This document shows positions 7,470-16,161 of a stretch of DNA of 45,589 nucleotides, in pieces. Under the pieces are notes generated by a model. It worked only from the letters and a program-made list of their open reading frames with translations, was not told the DNA's origin and ran no database searches. Position numbers and translations under genes: made by a program. Every line of letters begins with the position of its first letter. Position 1 is the first letter of the stretch. Source of the DNA: Phascolarctobacterium sp. (GTDB lineage Bacteria > Bacillota > Negativicutes > Acidaminococcales > Acidaminococcaceae); assembly GCA_004558595.1 (NCBI GenBank), contig SFCN01000006.1:1-45589 (forward strand), given 5' to 3'.

Positions 7470-7491
7470 TTGGTTATATTGATATGACCAA
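7470..7491. promoter_or_regulatory. Imperfect 22-bp palindrome between divergent genes
   Basis: Two 10-bp arms, TTGGTTATAT and ATATGACCAA, match at 9 of 10 positions around a central TG. It lies between the ECF S gene and pyrH, next to a minus-strand TATAAT (7457-7462). Possible operator for the ECF gene; the regulator is unknown. Confidence 0.4.
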
Positions 7492-7589
7492 TTGCTGAAT
7501 ATTTTTTAGGGTCAGTTTGCTGTAGCATCAGTGTTTCACAGTATCTTGAAAATTGTGAAGCAAATAGTGTGGAATAAAGCAGGAAAAAA

Positions 7590-7598
7590 TGGTATAAT
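7590..7598 (+). promoter_or_regulatory. Extended -10 promoter of the pyrH operon
   Basis: TGGTATAAT is a full extended -10 about 50 bp upstream of pyrH. No clear -35 is seen. Confidence 0.55.
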
Positions 7599-7646
7599 TG
7601 TTGAATAGAAATTAGGATTAAGTATGTGTATAGGGAGGTCGTTAAA

Positions 7647-8375
7647 GTGACTGTAGACAAGAAATACAAACGCATCGTTTTGAAATTGAGCGGCGAGGCC
7701 ATGGCCGGTGAAAAGGGCTTTGGTATTGACCCCACCGTTGTGTATTCTTTGGCTAAACAGATTAAAGAGGTTGTGGAGCATGGTGTTGAGGTAGCTGTAG
7801 TTAATGGCGGCGGCAATATCTGGCGCGGTCTGAGCGGCTACAACAAGGGCATGGACAGAGCGACTGCTGACTATATGGGCATGCTGGCTACGGTTATTAA
7901 CTCTTTGGCATTGTCCGACGCATTGGAAAATTTGGGCGTTCCCACCCGCGTACAAAGCGCTATTGAAATGCGCCAAATCGCTGAGCCCTACATCCGTCGT
8001 CGCGCTATCCGCCACATGGAAAAGGAGAGAGTAGTGATTTTCGCCGCCGGTACCGGTAACCCCTATTTCTCCACCGATACCACCGCTGCTTTGCGCGCAG
8101 CCGAGATCGAGGCCGATGCCATCTTAATGGCGAAAAAGGGCGTGGATGGCGTTTACGATAGCGACCCGGCGAAGAACCCGGATGCTAAGAAATTCGATAA
8201 GCTGGATTATATCGAGGTTATTCAACGTAAGCTCAGCGTGATGGACTCCACCGCTAATAGCCTGTGCATGGACAATAGTATCCCCATCGTAGTATTCAAT
8301 ATTGATGAACCGGGCAATATTCTGCGCGCCGCTTTGGGCGAGGACATTGGTACCCTGGTAGGAGGTAAGAAATAA
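7647..8375 (+). CDS. pyrH: UMP kinase
   Basis: Phosphorylates UMP to UDP in pyrimidine nucleotide synthesis; a cytoplasmic hexamer of the amino-acid-kinase fold. From the GTG at 7647 (AGGGAGG 8 bp upstream) it is 242 aa, the normal length. Motifs include VLKLSGEAM, VVNGGGNIWRG, RRAIRHMEK and FAAGTGNPYFSTDTTAALRA. The frr start overlaps the stop by one base (TAATG), typical of the conserved pyrH-frr pair. Confidence 0.96.
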   Translation: MTVDKKYKRIVLKLSGEAMAGEKGFGIDPTVVYSLAKQIKEVVEHGVEVAVVNGGGNIWRGLSGYNKGMDRATADYMGMLATVINSLALSDALENLGVPTRVQSAIEMRQIAEPYIRRRAIRHMEKERVVIFAAGTGNPYFSTDTTAALRAAEIEADAILMAKKGVDGVYDSDPAKNPDAKKFDKLDYIEVIQRKLSVMDSTANSLCMDNSIPIVVFNIDEPGNILRAALGEDIGTLVGGKK

Positions 8376-8938
8376 TGGCAACTGTAAAAGAAATCACCAC
8401 CACTATGGAAGGGAAAATGCATAAATCCGTGGACGCTCTGCGGGTGGATTTGGCAAGCCTGCGCGCAGGTCGCGCTACTCCGGCTTTGCTGGACAAAATC
8501 ATGGTAGATTATTATGGCTCTCCCACTCCCGTTAACCAAGTAGCCAGCGTCACCGTTCCCGAGCCCCGCATGATCGTGGTACAGCCATGGGAAAAGAGCA
8601 TGCTGAAGGCTATTGAAAAGGCTATTATGACCTCTGATTTGGGCCTGAATCCCAATAGCGATGGCGTGTGCATCCGCCTGAACCTGCCCCAGCTCACCGA
8701 AGAGCGCCGCAAGGATTTGGTTAAAGTAGTGCACAAAAAAGCCGAGGAATTCCGCGTTGTATGCCGCAACCTGCGTCGCGATGCTAATGACGCTGTGAAG
8801 AAGGCTGAAAAGGCTAAGGAAATCACCGAGGACGATGCTAAGAAGGGCACCGAGCAAATCCAAAAAATCACTGACAAGATCATGAAGGATATTGACGCTG
8901 TGGCTGCCAATAAAGAAAAAGAAGTAATGGAAGTATAA
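8375..8938 (+). CDS. frr: Ribosome recycling factor
   Basis: Splits the post-termination ribosome together with EF-G. 187 aa (family about 185). Shows the domain I helices, LRAGRATPALLDKI and YGSPTPVNQVASV, and the domain II stretch with PWEKSMLKAIEKAI, then LNLPQLTEERRKDLVK. Coupled to pyrH and to the next small gene through TAATG overlaps. Confidence 0.97.
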   Translation: MATVKEITTTMEGKMHKSVDALRVDLASLRAGRATPALLDKIMVDYYGSPTPVNQVASVTVPEPRMIVVQPWEKSMLKAIEKAIMTSDLGLNPNSDGVCIRLNLPQLTEERRKDLVKVVHKKAEEFRVVCRNLRRDANDAVKKAEKAKEITEDDAKKGTEQIQKITDKIMKDIDAVAANKEKEVMEV

Positions 8939-9144
8939 TGAGCATTCCTTCTGTTTTAGCGCTGAGCCTAGAGGAAGCCTCCCGCAGACTCACTGAAGCC
9001 GGCTTTGAGCATGAGGTAGAGGTGCTGCTGCCGCCCCGTGATAGGGAAGAGGACTTCGCAGGTCAAGCAGTGCGTAAATATGTAGTAAGACAGCAGGTTC
9101 TGTCTTGCAATAAAATTTTGCTTACTGTTGTGTACAGAGTATAG
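8938..9144 (+). CDS. Small PASTA-like protein
   Basis: A 68-aa protein whose start overlaps the frr stop (TAATG). The start of the sequence, PSVLALSLEEASRRLTEAG, resembles the opening of a PASTA unit (P-x-V-x-G-x-S-x-x-E-A-x-x-x-L-x-x-A-G). There is no signal peptide or membrane segment, so it would be cytoplasmic, unlike true PASTA proteins. Position in a tight operon argues that it is real. Function unknown. Confidence 0.65.
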   Translation: MSIPSVLALSLEEASRRLTEAGFEHEVEVLLPPRDREEDFAGQAVRKYVVRQQVLSCNKILLTVVYRV

Positions 9145-9161
9145 GAAGGAGGTGCTGGAGA

Positions 9162-9326
9162 ATGGCTCTGAAAATTGATAAAGAAGCTTGCGTTGGCTGC
9201 GGCGGCTGTGCTGCTACCTGCCCCGTTGGCGCTATTAAAGAAGTTGATGGCAAATACGAAATCGGTGAAGATTGCGTAGAATGCGGCGCTTGCGCTGCTC
9301 AATGCCCCGTTGGCGCTATCGAGTAA
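9162..9326 (+). CDS. 2[4Fe-4S] ferredoxin
   Basis: A 54-aa clostridial-type ferredoxin, with AAGGAGG 9 bp upstream of the ATG. Two cluster motifs are complete: C-V-G-C-G-G-C-A-A-T-C-P and C-V-E-C-G-A-C-A-A-Q-C-P, each followed by VGAI. It is a low-potential electron carrier. It sits upstream of ispG in the same gene string; IspG (and IspH elsewhere) need reduced ferredoxin or flavodoxin, so it may supply the MEP pathway, which is inference. Confidence 0.95.
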   Translation: MALKIDKEACVGCGGCAATCPVGAIKEVDGKYEIGEDCVECGACAAQCPVGAIE

Positions 9327-9346
9327 GTATAAGGCAAAAATCAGGA

Positions 9347-9382
9347 AGGCGGCCCTCCTCGCGGGGGCCTGCCTCTTCTTTG
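9347..9382 (+). terminator. Hairpin after the ferredoxin gene
   Basis: An AGGC/GCCT stem, a bulged T, then a 7-bp GC-rich stem (9351-9357 with 9363-9369) is followed by TCTTCTTTG. It may be a partial terminator separating the short pyrH-to-ferredoxin unit from uppS. Confidence 0.6.
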
Positions 9383-9427
9383 TATTATAGGCTTTCCCAA
9401 AATTAACGACTGAAAGGCTGGATTACA

Positions 9428-10210
9428 GTGTTTAAAGGCTTGTTTCAGACTAGAAGAAAAGTGGCCAACAATATTGTGGTGGATACCGCAGGCTTGGACA
9501 TGAATAATATCCCTGAGCATATCGCGATTATTATGGATGGTAATGGCCGCTGGGCTAAGGCTCAGGGCAAGGTGCGCACCTTTGGTCATCAGCAGGGCGC
9601 TGAGACACTTAAGACCATTGTGAAGGCGGCGGACAAGCTGGGCGTGAAGGTTATCAGCGCTTATGCTTTTTCCACAGAGAATTGGAAACGGCCCGTGACC
9701 GAAGTTAACTTCATCATGGAGCTTTTGAGCCGTTATTTGACCAATGAAATTCAAGAATTCAACGACAATAACGTGCAGGTACGTTTTATTGGTTCCCGTG
9801 AGGGCTTACCCGAGGTGGTTAGGCAAAAGATGGACCACGCTATCGCGGAGACCAAGGATAATACGGGTATCATTTTGAATTTGGCTATTAACTATGGTGG
9901 TCAGGCGGAGATTCTGCATGCTGTCAAGAGCATCGCCAAAGAGGCGGCAGAGGGTCGCTTGGACGTAGCGAAAATAGATAATCAGGTGGTGGAGGACCAT
10001 CTTTATACGGCAGGCTTGCCGGCTCCGGATTTGCTCATCCGTCCCGGCGGCGATTTGCGTATCAGTAATTTCCTCCTGTGGCAAATTGCCTATGCAGAAA
10101 TTTGGACTACCAAGACCTATTGGCCGGACTTTACGCCGGACCATTTGGTGGATGCCATTCTTGCCTACCAGGGCAGGGAGCGTCGCTTTGGTGGTTTAGT
10201 CGAGAAATAA
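9428..10210 (+). CDS. uppS: Isoprenyl transferase (undecaprenyl diphosphate synthase)
   Basis: Adds isopentenyl-PP units in cis to make the C55 carrier for peptidoglycan and other wall polymers. 260 aa from a GTG at 9428, with AAAGG upstream. It has HIAIIMDGNGRWAKAQG with the catalytic Asp37, the GHQQGAE and AFSTENWKRP regions, and the C-terminal RPGGDLRISNFLLWQ and FGG motifs. An internal ATG at 9500 would give a shorter protein that still holds all motifs, so the start is not certain. Confidence 0.95.
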   Translation: MFKGLFQTRRKVANNIVVDTAGLDMNNIPEHIAIIMDGNGRWAKAQGKVRTFGHQQGAETLKTIVKAADKLGVKVISAYAFSTENWKRPVTEVNFIMELLSRYLTNEIQEFNDNNVQVRFIGSREGLPEVVRQKMDHAIAETKDNTGIILNLAINYGGQAEILHAVKSIAKEAAEGRLDVAKIDNQVVEDHLYTAGLPAPDLLIRPGGDLRISNFLLWQIAYAEIWTTKTYWPDFTPDHLVDAILAYQGRERRFGGLVEK

Positions 10211-10223
10211 GGTGGATAATTGT

Positions 10224-11102
10224 ATGTTAACACGTATTATAACTGGTCTGGTGGGTATTGCCGCGGCCATTGCTATCATCACCAAGGGTGGTGTGGTCTT
10301 TTCCGGCACGGCGCTGCTCTTGGCCCTTATCGGCTGGCATGAGTATCACAAAATGGCGGCCAGCAAGGGCTATCATGTGTATCCGCTGACCTCCGGCTTA
10401 GGCAGCCTGCTCATGGTGGGCATGGCGGCGCTGGGCTATTATGTGGAAATGGAGCAGGTGTTTACCTTGGCTTTCACGGTGATGCTGGCAGCTCTGTTTA
10501 CCATTTTTGTGGCCATCGAGGGCCTGTGGCGTCATTGCCACAGGGAAGGTGAAAATTGGCTGCAGGATACGGCTCTGTCCCTCTGGGGTATGCTCTATTG
10601 CGGTCTCTTGTTTTCTCATGTTATTTTACTGCGCTCCTTTGATGGTGGACCCCATATCGATTTAGGCTTTAGAGTTTTCGAGTACGGCGAAATTTGCCTG
10701 TGGGTGGTGCTCTTGGGCACCTGGGCCAGCGATACCTTCGCCTATTTCTTTGGCCGGGCTTTCGGCAAAACTCCCTTCTGCCGCGTGAGCCCGAAAAAAT
10801 CCTTTGAGGGTGCGGTCTGCGGCTTTGTGGGCTGCTTTATTACCGTCATGGTGCTGGGTTTATTCTATTTGGGAGTGTCCCTGTGGCAGGCCTGCCTTTT
10901 GGGCGCGGCGGTGGCCTTTTTTGCGCCGGTGGGCGATCTTGTGGAGTCCATTATTAAGCGTTCCTTTGAGATTAAGGACTCGGGCAATATTTTCCCGGGG
11001 CATGGTGGCGTGTTAGATCGCTTTGACAGCCTGCTCTTTACGGCGCCGGTGATTTATTATGCGCTGCTCTTTATCAGCATTTTTAGAATGTACGAATTTT
11101 AA
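10224..11102 (+). CDS. cdsA: Phosphatidate cytidylyltransferase
   Basis: Makes CDP-diacylglycerol from phosphatidate and CTP, the branch point of phospholipid synthesis, in the inner membrane. The ATG at 10224 has AAGGTGG 8 bp upstream; a GTG at 10212 overlaps this RBS. 292 aa with about seven to eight membrane helices. The C-terminal family signature is intact: SPKKSFEGA, then GDLVESIIKRSFEIKDSG and PGHGGVLDRFDS. Confidence 0.95.
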   Translation: MLTRIITGLVGIAAAIAIITKGGVVFSGTALLLALIGWHEYHKMAASKGYHVYPLTSGLGSLLMVGMAALGYYVEMEQVFTLAFTVMLAALFTIFVAIEGLWRHCHREGENWLQDTALSLWGMLYCGLLFSHVILLRSFDGGPHIDLGFRVFEYGEICLWVVLLGTWASDTFAYFFGRAFGKTPFCRVSPKKSFEGAVCGFVGCFITVMVLGLFYLGVSLWQACLLGAAVAFFAPVGDLVESIIKRSFEIKDSGNIFPGHGGVLDRFDSLLFTAPVIYYALLFISIFRMYEF

Positions 11103-11166
11103 GCTTTTTAGCTTTTGTATATGTAAGCCCTTGAATGAGTGTTCATTATATTGTGAGGAATAGCAG

Positions 11167-12318
11167 ATGAAGAATATTACTCTCTTAGGCAGCACGGGCT
11201 CCATCGGTCGGCAGACCGTGGAGGTGGCGCTGGCCAATCCTGACAAAATAAAAATTAAGGCCTTGGTAGCCCACAAAAGCGATGAGCTTTTGGAGGAGCA
11301 GATTAAGGTCTTGCAGCCGGACTTGGCGGTGTTAAGCGACGAGGAAGCGGCTGCGAGATTAGCGAAGCGTTATCACGGCAAGACGGAGCTGCTTGCCGGT
11401 GATGAGGGTGTATTGGCCGCCGCCACTTACAGTGGCGCTGATACGGTGCTTGCCTCCATGGTGGGCTACGCCGGGCTGCGCCCGACGCTGGCAGCCATCA
11501 ACTGCGGCAAGCATATTGCCCTAGCCAACAAGGAAACCTTGGTGGCGGCGGGCAGTATTGTGATGCAGGCTGTGGCGGATAAGGGCGTGCACCTGACTCC
11601 TGTGGACAGCGAGCATAGCGCTATTTTCCAGGCTTTGCGTGGTGGCAAGGCCAGCGAAGTGAAGCGCCTGATCATTACCGCCTCCGGCGGTCCCTTCCGT
11701 GGCAAAAAACGCAGTGAGCTGGAAAACGTAACCCTAGCCCAATGCCTCAATCATCCTAATTGGAGCATGGGCAAGAAGGTAACCCTGGATTCCTCTACCT
11801 TGGCTAACAAGGGCTTGGAGGTTATGGAGGCCCACTGGCTCTTTAATATGCCCTACGACAAGATCGCCGTGGTGGTGCATCCTCAGAGCATTGTCCATAG
11901 CTTGGTAGAGTTTTGCGATGGCAGCGTTATAGCCCAAATGGGCGATCCGGATATGCGTTTGCCTATTCAGTATGCCCTGAGCTGGCCGGAGCGTTATCCC
12001 TACGCCTTCGACCAATTGGATTTAGTAAAATACGGCAGCTTAACCTTTGAAGCCCCTGATTTAGAGGCTTTCCCCTCGTTGAAGATCGCCATTGACTGCG
12101 GTAAGGCCGGCGGCACGCTGCCCTGCGCCTTCAATGCGGCCAATGAGGAAGCGGTAAATGCTTTCCTAGAGGGCAAGATTAAGTATTTAGATATTCCCTA
12201 TATTACCGCCACCGTCACCCAAAAGCATGCCAGCGTGGCCGCTCCCACTATTGAGGACATCGAGGCCGCGGACGCGGAAGCTCGCAGAGCTGCGCAGGTG
12301 GTAATTAAAGCATTATAA
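11167..12318 (+). CDS. dxr: 1-deoxy-D-xylulose 5-phosphate reductoisomerase
   Basis: NADPH-dependent enzyme making 2-C-methylerythritol 4-phosphate in the MEP isoprenoid pathway. 383 aa. The N-terminal NADPH-binding motif LGSTGSIGRQT, the substrate/metal site VDSEHSAIFQAL, TASGGPFRG, the flexible-loop stretch HPNWSMGKKVTLDSSTLANKG and the later NAANEEAV are all present. It sits between cdsA and rseP, as in many Firmicutes; ispG follows two genes on. Confidence 0.97.
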   Translation: MKNITLLGSTGSIGRQTVEVALANPDKIKIKALVAHKSDELLEEQIKVLQPDLAVLSDEEAAARLAKRYHGKTELLAGDEGVLAAATYSGADTVLASMVGYAGLRPTLAAINCGKHIALANKETLVAAGSIVMQAVADKGVHLTPVDSEHSAIFQALRGGKASEVKRLIITASGGPFRGKKRSELENVTLAQCLNHPNWSMGKKVTLDSSTLANKGLEVMEAHWLFNMPYDKIAVVVHPQSIVHSLVEFCDGSVIAQMGDPDMRLPIQYALSWPERYPYAFDQLDLVKYGSLTFEAPDLEAFPSLKIAIDCGKAGGTLPCAFNAANEEAVNAFLEGKIKYLDIPYITATVTQKHASVAAPTIEDIEAADAEARRAAQVVIKAL

Positions 12319-12331
12319 AATTGGAGGTTTC

Positions 12332-13348
12332 ATGTTAACTATTCTAGCGGCTGTTTTAGTCTTTGGTATTCTAGTCACCGTCCATGAGTTTGGTCATTTT
12401 ATCACCGCCAAGCTCACCGGGATGCGTGTGGACGAGTTCGCCATTGGCTTTGGACCAAAGCTTTACCAACAAAAGGATGGGGATACGCTCTATAGTCTGC
12501 GTATGATTCCTCTTGGTGGCTATAATAAGATCGCGGGCATGGACCCGGATGATCCGGTAACTCCCGACTCCTTTAAATCCAAGTCCATCCCTAGAAGGAT
12601 GCTGGTTATTTTGGCTGGCTCCCTGATGAATTTTTTGTTACCGATAATTCTGTTCACGGGCATTTTCTTTTTCCAAGGCATGGATAAGCTAGTCAATGAG
12701 CCTGTTTTAGGCAATGTGATGCTGGGCATGGCTGCGGATAAGGCGGGCCTTAGGGAAGGGGATAAGATTCTTTCCATTAATGGTCAACCCATGCAGGATT
12801 GGAAGGAAATAGTCGTTACCCTGCGTGCCAATGGTACCAAGGAGGTAACTATAGAAGCTGAACGTCAGGGCAAGGCACAGACTTATAAGCTGCTCCCTGA
12901 ATATGATAATGAGGCTAGACGACCCTTGATCGGCATTACGCCCAAGTTCGAAAAGGTAGAAATGGGCTTAGGAGCCGCCTTTAAGGAAGGCGTTAGCTAT
13001 ACTAAATATATTATTACGGCCATGGTGGACGGCTTGGCTAAGATTATCACCGGCAAGGCTCCGGCAGAGGTCTCCGGTCCTTTGGGCGTGGCCCAAATGG
13101 CGGGACAGGTGGCGGAAAAGGGCCTTTTGCCCTTGATGAGCTTTGTGGCCTTTTTGAGCATCAACCTAGGGGTAATTAATTTATTGCCCTTACCGGCTTT
13201 AGATGGTGGTCATTTCGTTTTGCTGTGCTTAGAGGGCCTGCGAGGCAAGCCCTTGGGCAGCAAGGCTATGAATAATATTCAGACCGTGGGCGTGGTCATT
13301 ATTTTGGCCTTGACGATTTTCTCCACGGTGAAGGATATTACACGTTAA
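12332..13348 (+). CDS. rseP: Site-2 intramembrane metalloprotease RseP
   Basis: Zinc protease that cleaves transmembrane segments of anti-sigma factors and leftover signal peptides. 338 aa. HEFGH at residues 18-22 supplies the zinc ligands and catalytic Glu; the third ligand is the Asp in LPALDGGH near 289. One PDZ domain lies between (around VLGNVMLGMAADKAGLREGD), the single-PDZ Gram-positive form; E. coli RseP has two. Gene order dxr-rseP-ispG is conserved. Confidence 0.95.
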   Translation: MLTILAAVLVFGILVTVHEFGHFITAKLTGMRVDEFAIGFGPKLYQQKDGDTLYSLRMIPLGGYNKIAGMDPDDPVTPDSFKSKSIPRRMLVILAGSLMNFLLPIILFTGIFFFQGMDKLVNEPVLGNVMLGMAADKAGLREGDKILSINGQPMQDWKEIVVTLRANGTKEVTIEAERQGKAQTYKLLPEYDNEARRPLIGITPKFEKVEMGLGAAFKEGVSYTKYIITAMVDGLAKIITGKAPAEVSGPLGVAQMAGQVAEKGLLPLMSFVAFLSINLGVINLLPLPALDGGHFVLLCLEGLRGKPLGSKAMNNIQTVGVVIILALTIFSTVKDITR

Positions 13349-13360
13349 GAGGTGAGATAG

Positions 13361-14437
13361 ATGTTTGCTCGTCGTAAAACACGTCAGTTAAATGTGGGGG
13401 GAGTGCTCATTGGTGGGGATGCGTCCATCGCGGTGCAGTCCATGACCAATACTCATACTGATGATGCAGCGGCCACCTTGGCGCAAATTCAGCGCCTGGC
13501 GGATGCCGGCTGCGACATCATCCGCTGCGCGGTGCCGGATATGGCAGCGGCGAAGGGACTGAAGACTATTTGCAAGGAAAGTCCCATCCCGGTGATCGCG
13601 GACATTCATTTTGATTATAAGCTGGCCCTGGCGGCCATTGAGGCCGGGGTTCACGGCCTACGCCTGAATCCGGGCAATATTGGGGGCGAGGACAGGGTGC
13701 GCGCTGTGGTCGAGGCAGCTCGTATGCGCGATATTCCCATTCGCATCGGCGTTAACGCCGGCTCCCTGCCCAAGGATTTACTGGAAAAATATGGTCATCC
13801 CACTGCTGAAGCCCTAGTGGAGGCAGCATGGCGTCACATTCATATTTTAGAGGATATGGACTACCGCAATATTAAGGTGTCCTTGAAGGCTCATGATGTG
13901 CCTTTGACGCTGGCGGCTTATCGCTTGCTGGCCAGCCAATGCGATTATCCGCTCCATGTGGGCATTACCGAGGCTGGCACTGTGAACAGCGGTATTATTA
14001 AATCTGCCGTGGGCATTGGTACGCTGCTTGCCGAGGGCATTGGCGATACCATTCGCGTGTCCTTGACCGGCGACCCGGTAAACGAGGTGAAGGTAGCCTA
14101 CGATATCCTGAAATCCCTTGGCCTGCGTGAGCACGGGCCAACCTTAATCAGCTGTCCCACCTGCGGTCGTACCCGTATTAACCTGGAGAAGCTGGCGCTG
14201 GAAGTGGAGCGTCGCTTAGAGGGCATCGCCGAGCCCATTACCGTGGCCGTCATGGGCTGCGTTGTCAATGGCCCTGGCGAGGCTAGGGAGGCCGACGTAG
14301 GTCTGGCCGGCGGCATTGGCGAGGGCCTGATTTTCCGCAAGGGTCAGGTGCTGCGCAAGGTGCCCGAGGATCAACTTATCAACGAGCTTTTTGTTGAGAT
14401 AGAGAAAATTTTACTTGAGAGGAAGGTATCCCATTAA
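13361..14437 (+). CDS. ispG: 4-hydroxy-3-methylbut-2-en-1-yl diphosphate synthase
   Basis: [4Fe-4S] enzyme of the MEP pathway, needing a ferredoxin or flavodoxin as electron donor. 358 aa, the short bacterial form. A TIM barrel (VQSMTNTHTDD, RCAVPD, IPVIADIHFDYKLAL, GLRLNPGNIG) is followed by the cluster domain with SCPTCGRTRINLE and MGCVVNGPGEA, giving the three Cys and one Glu ligands. Its stop overlaps the proS start (TAATG). Confidence 0.97.
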   Translation: MFARRKTRQLNVGGVLIGGDASIAVQSMTNTHTDDAAATLAQIQRLADAGCDIIRCAVPDMAAAKGLKTICKESPIPVIADIHFDYKLALAAIEAGVHGLRLNPGNIGGEDRVRAVVEAARMRDIPIRIGVNAGSLPKDLLEKYGHPTAEALVEAAWRHIHILEDMDYRNIKVSLKAHDVPLTLAAYRLLASQCDYPLHVGITEAGTVNSGIIKSAVGIGTLLAEGIGDTIRVSLTGDPVNEVKVAYDILKSLGLREHGPTLISCPTCGRTRINLEKLALEVERRLEGIAEPITVAVMGCVVNGPGEAREADVGLAGGIGEGLIFRKGQVLRKVPEDQLINELFVEIEKILLERKVSH

Positions 14438-16146
14438 TGAGAGTTTCTAAAATGTATGCGCCCACCCTGCGTGAGGTTCCCTCCGAAGCGGAGATTCCCA
14501 GCCATCAGCTGCTGCTGCGCGCTGGCTTTATGCGTAAATCCACCAACGGTATGTACACCTTGCTGCCCTTGGCTTGGCGTGTAATTAAAAAGATTGAGAA
14601 TATTATCCGCGAGGAAATGGATAGAAAGGGCGCTCAGGAAATCATGATGCCCATTCTGCAGCCTGCAGAAATCTGGCAGGAGAGCGGCCGTTGGGGCGCT
14701 TATGGTGCCGAGATGATTCGCCTGAAGGACCGCCATGGTCATGAGTACTGCCTTGGTCCTACCCACGAGGAAATGGTTACCACCGTGGTGAAGGCCGATG
14801 TGCGCTCCTATCGTCAGCTGCCCCTGAATCTTTACCAGATTCAGGACAAATTCCGCGATGAGCGTCGTCCTCGCTTTGGCTTGATGCGTAGCCGCGACTT
14901 CATCATGAAGGATGCTTATTCCTTCGACCGTGATGAAGCAGGCCTCGATAAATCCTACGAGGAAATGTACGACGCTTATAGCCGCATTTTCGACCGCTGT
15001 GGCTTGACCTATCGCCCCGTTGAGGCCGATAGCGGCGCTATCGGCGGCAACGGCAGCCATGAGTTCATGGTGCTGGCCGACAGTGGCGAGGCCGAAATCG
15101 TGTACTGCACGGAGTGCGAGTACGCAGCCGATATTGAAAAGGCCGAGCTGCACTTAATCGAAGCTCCCGAAGAGGAAGCTAAGGCTGTGGAAAAGGTGCT
15201 CACTCCTAACTGTAAGACCATTGCGGACGTTTGCCAATATTTGCAGCTGCCTGTGGAAAAATCTATGAAGGCAGTGGCCTTCCAAAGCGAAAAGGGTCTT
15301 ATCCTGTGCTTTGTACGTGGCGACCACGAGGTGAACGAGATTAAGGTCGTGAACACTGTGGGCGTAACCGAGGTGGAAATGGCTGAGCCGGAAATGCTGG
15401 CTCAGGCAGGCACCGTGGGCGGTTACATGGGCCCCGTAGGGCTGGACCCCAAAAAGGTTATCATCGTAGTCGACCAAAGCGTGATGAAGATGCATAATAT
15501 TTGCTGCGGCGCTAATGAAGAGGGCTACCATCTGGTGAATGTGAACCCCGGTCGCGATTTTACTCCCACCTATGTAGCCGATATCCGTCTGATGGCTGAG
15601 GGGGACCCCTGTCCCCACTGCGGCGCTCCGGTGAAGAAGGCTCGCGGCATTGAGGTTGGCCAAGTATTTAAGCTGTTCACCAAGTATAGCCAGGCTATGA
15701 AGGCTACCTTCCTGGACGAAAACGGCAAGGAGCACCCCATGGTCATGGGCTGCTACGGTATTGGCGTGGGTCGTACCATGGCCGCTGCTGTGGAGCAAAA
15801 CAATGACAAAGACGGCATGATTTGGCCGGCCGCCATCGCTCCCTATCAGGTTTTAGTGGTGCCCGTAAATGTAAAGGATGAGGAAAGCGCCGCTAAGGCA
15901 GAAGAAATTTATAACCAATTGCTGGACGCAGGTCTGGAGGTCGTAATTGACGACCGCAAGGAGCGTCCCGGCGTAAAATTCAAGGATGCGGATTTGATTG
16001 GCTATCCTCTGCGTGTGGTTGTAGGTCCTAAGACTCTGCAAACCGGCGAGCTGGAGGTCAAGATTCGCAAGAACGGCGAAGTAAAAATGCTGCCTTTGGC
16101 TGAGGATTACGTTACCGCGATTAAGGAGCTGCTGAAGGAGCTGTAA
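14437..16146 (+). CDS. proS: Prolyl-tRNA synthetase
   Basis: Class II synthetase charging tRNA-Pro; the CGG isoacceptor is at 42207. 569 aa, the bacterial form with an editing insertion. Motif 2 appears as FRDERRPRFGLMRSRDFIMKDAYSF and motif 3 as GCYGIGVGRTMAA. The insertion (about residues 235-390, including KSMKAVAF and RGDHEVNEIK) is the YbaK-like domain that clears Ala-tRNA-Pro. The C-terminal anticodon-binding domain follows (PYQVLVVPVN). Confidence 0.97.
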   Translation: MRVSKMYAPTLREVPSEAEIPSHQLLLRAGFMRKSTNGMYTLLPLAWRVIKKIENIIREEMDRKGAQEIMMPILQPAEIWQESGRWGAYGAEMIRLKDRHGHEYCLGPTHEEMVTTVVKADVRSYRQLPLNLYQIQDKFRDERRPRFGLMRSRDFIMKDAYSFDRDEAGLDKSYEEMYDAYSRIFDRCGLTYRPVEADSGAIGGNGSHEFMVLADSGEAEIVYCTECEYAADIEKAELHLIEAPEEEAKAVEKVLTPNCKTIADVCQYLQLPVEKSMKAVAFQSEKGLILCFVRGDHEVNEIKVVNTVGVTEVEMAEPEMLAQAGTVGGYMGPVGLDPKKVIIVVDQSVMKMHNICCGANEEGYHLVNVNPGRDFTPTYVADIRLMAEGDPCPHCGAPVKKARGIEVGQVFKLFTKYSQAMKATFLDENGKEHPMVMGCYGIGVGRTMAAAVEQNNDKDGMIWPAAIAPYQVLVVPVNVKDEESAAKAEEIYNQLLDAGLEVVIDDRKERPGVKFKDADLIGYPLRVVVGPKTLQTGELEVKIRKNGEVKMLPLAEDYVTAIKELLKEL

Positions 16147-16161
16147 TTAGAGGTGCTGGAA

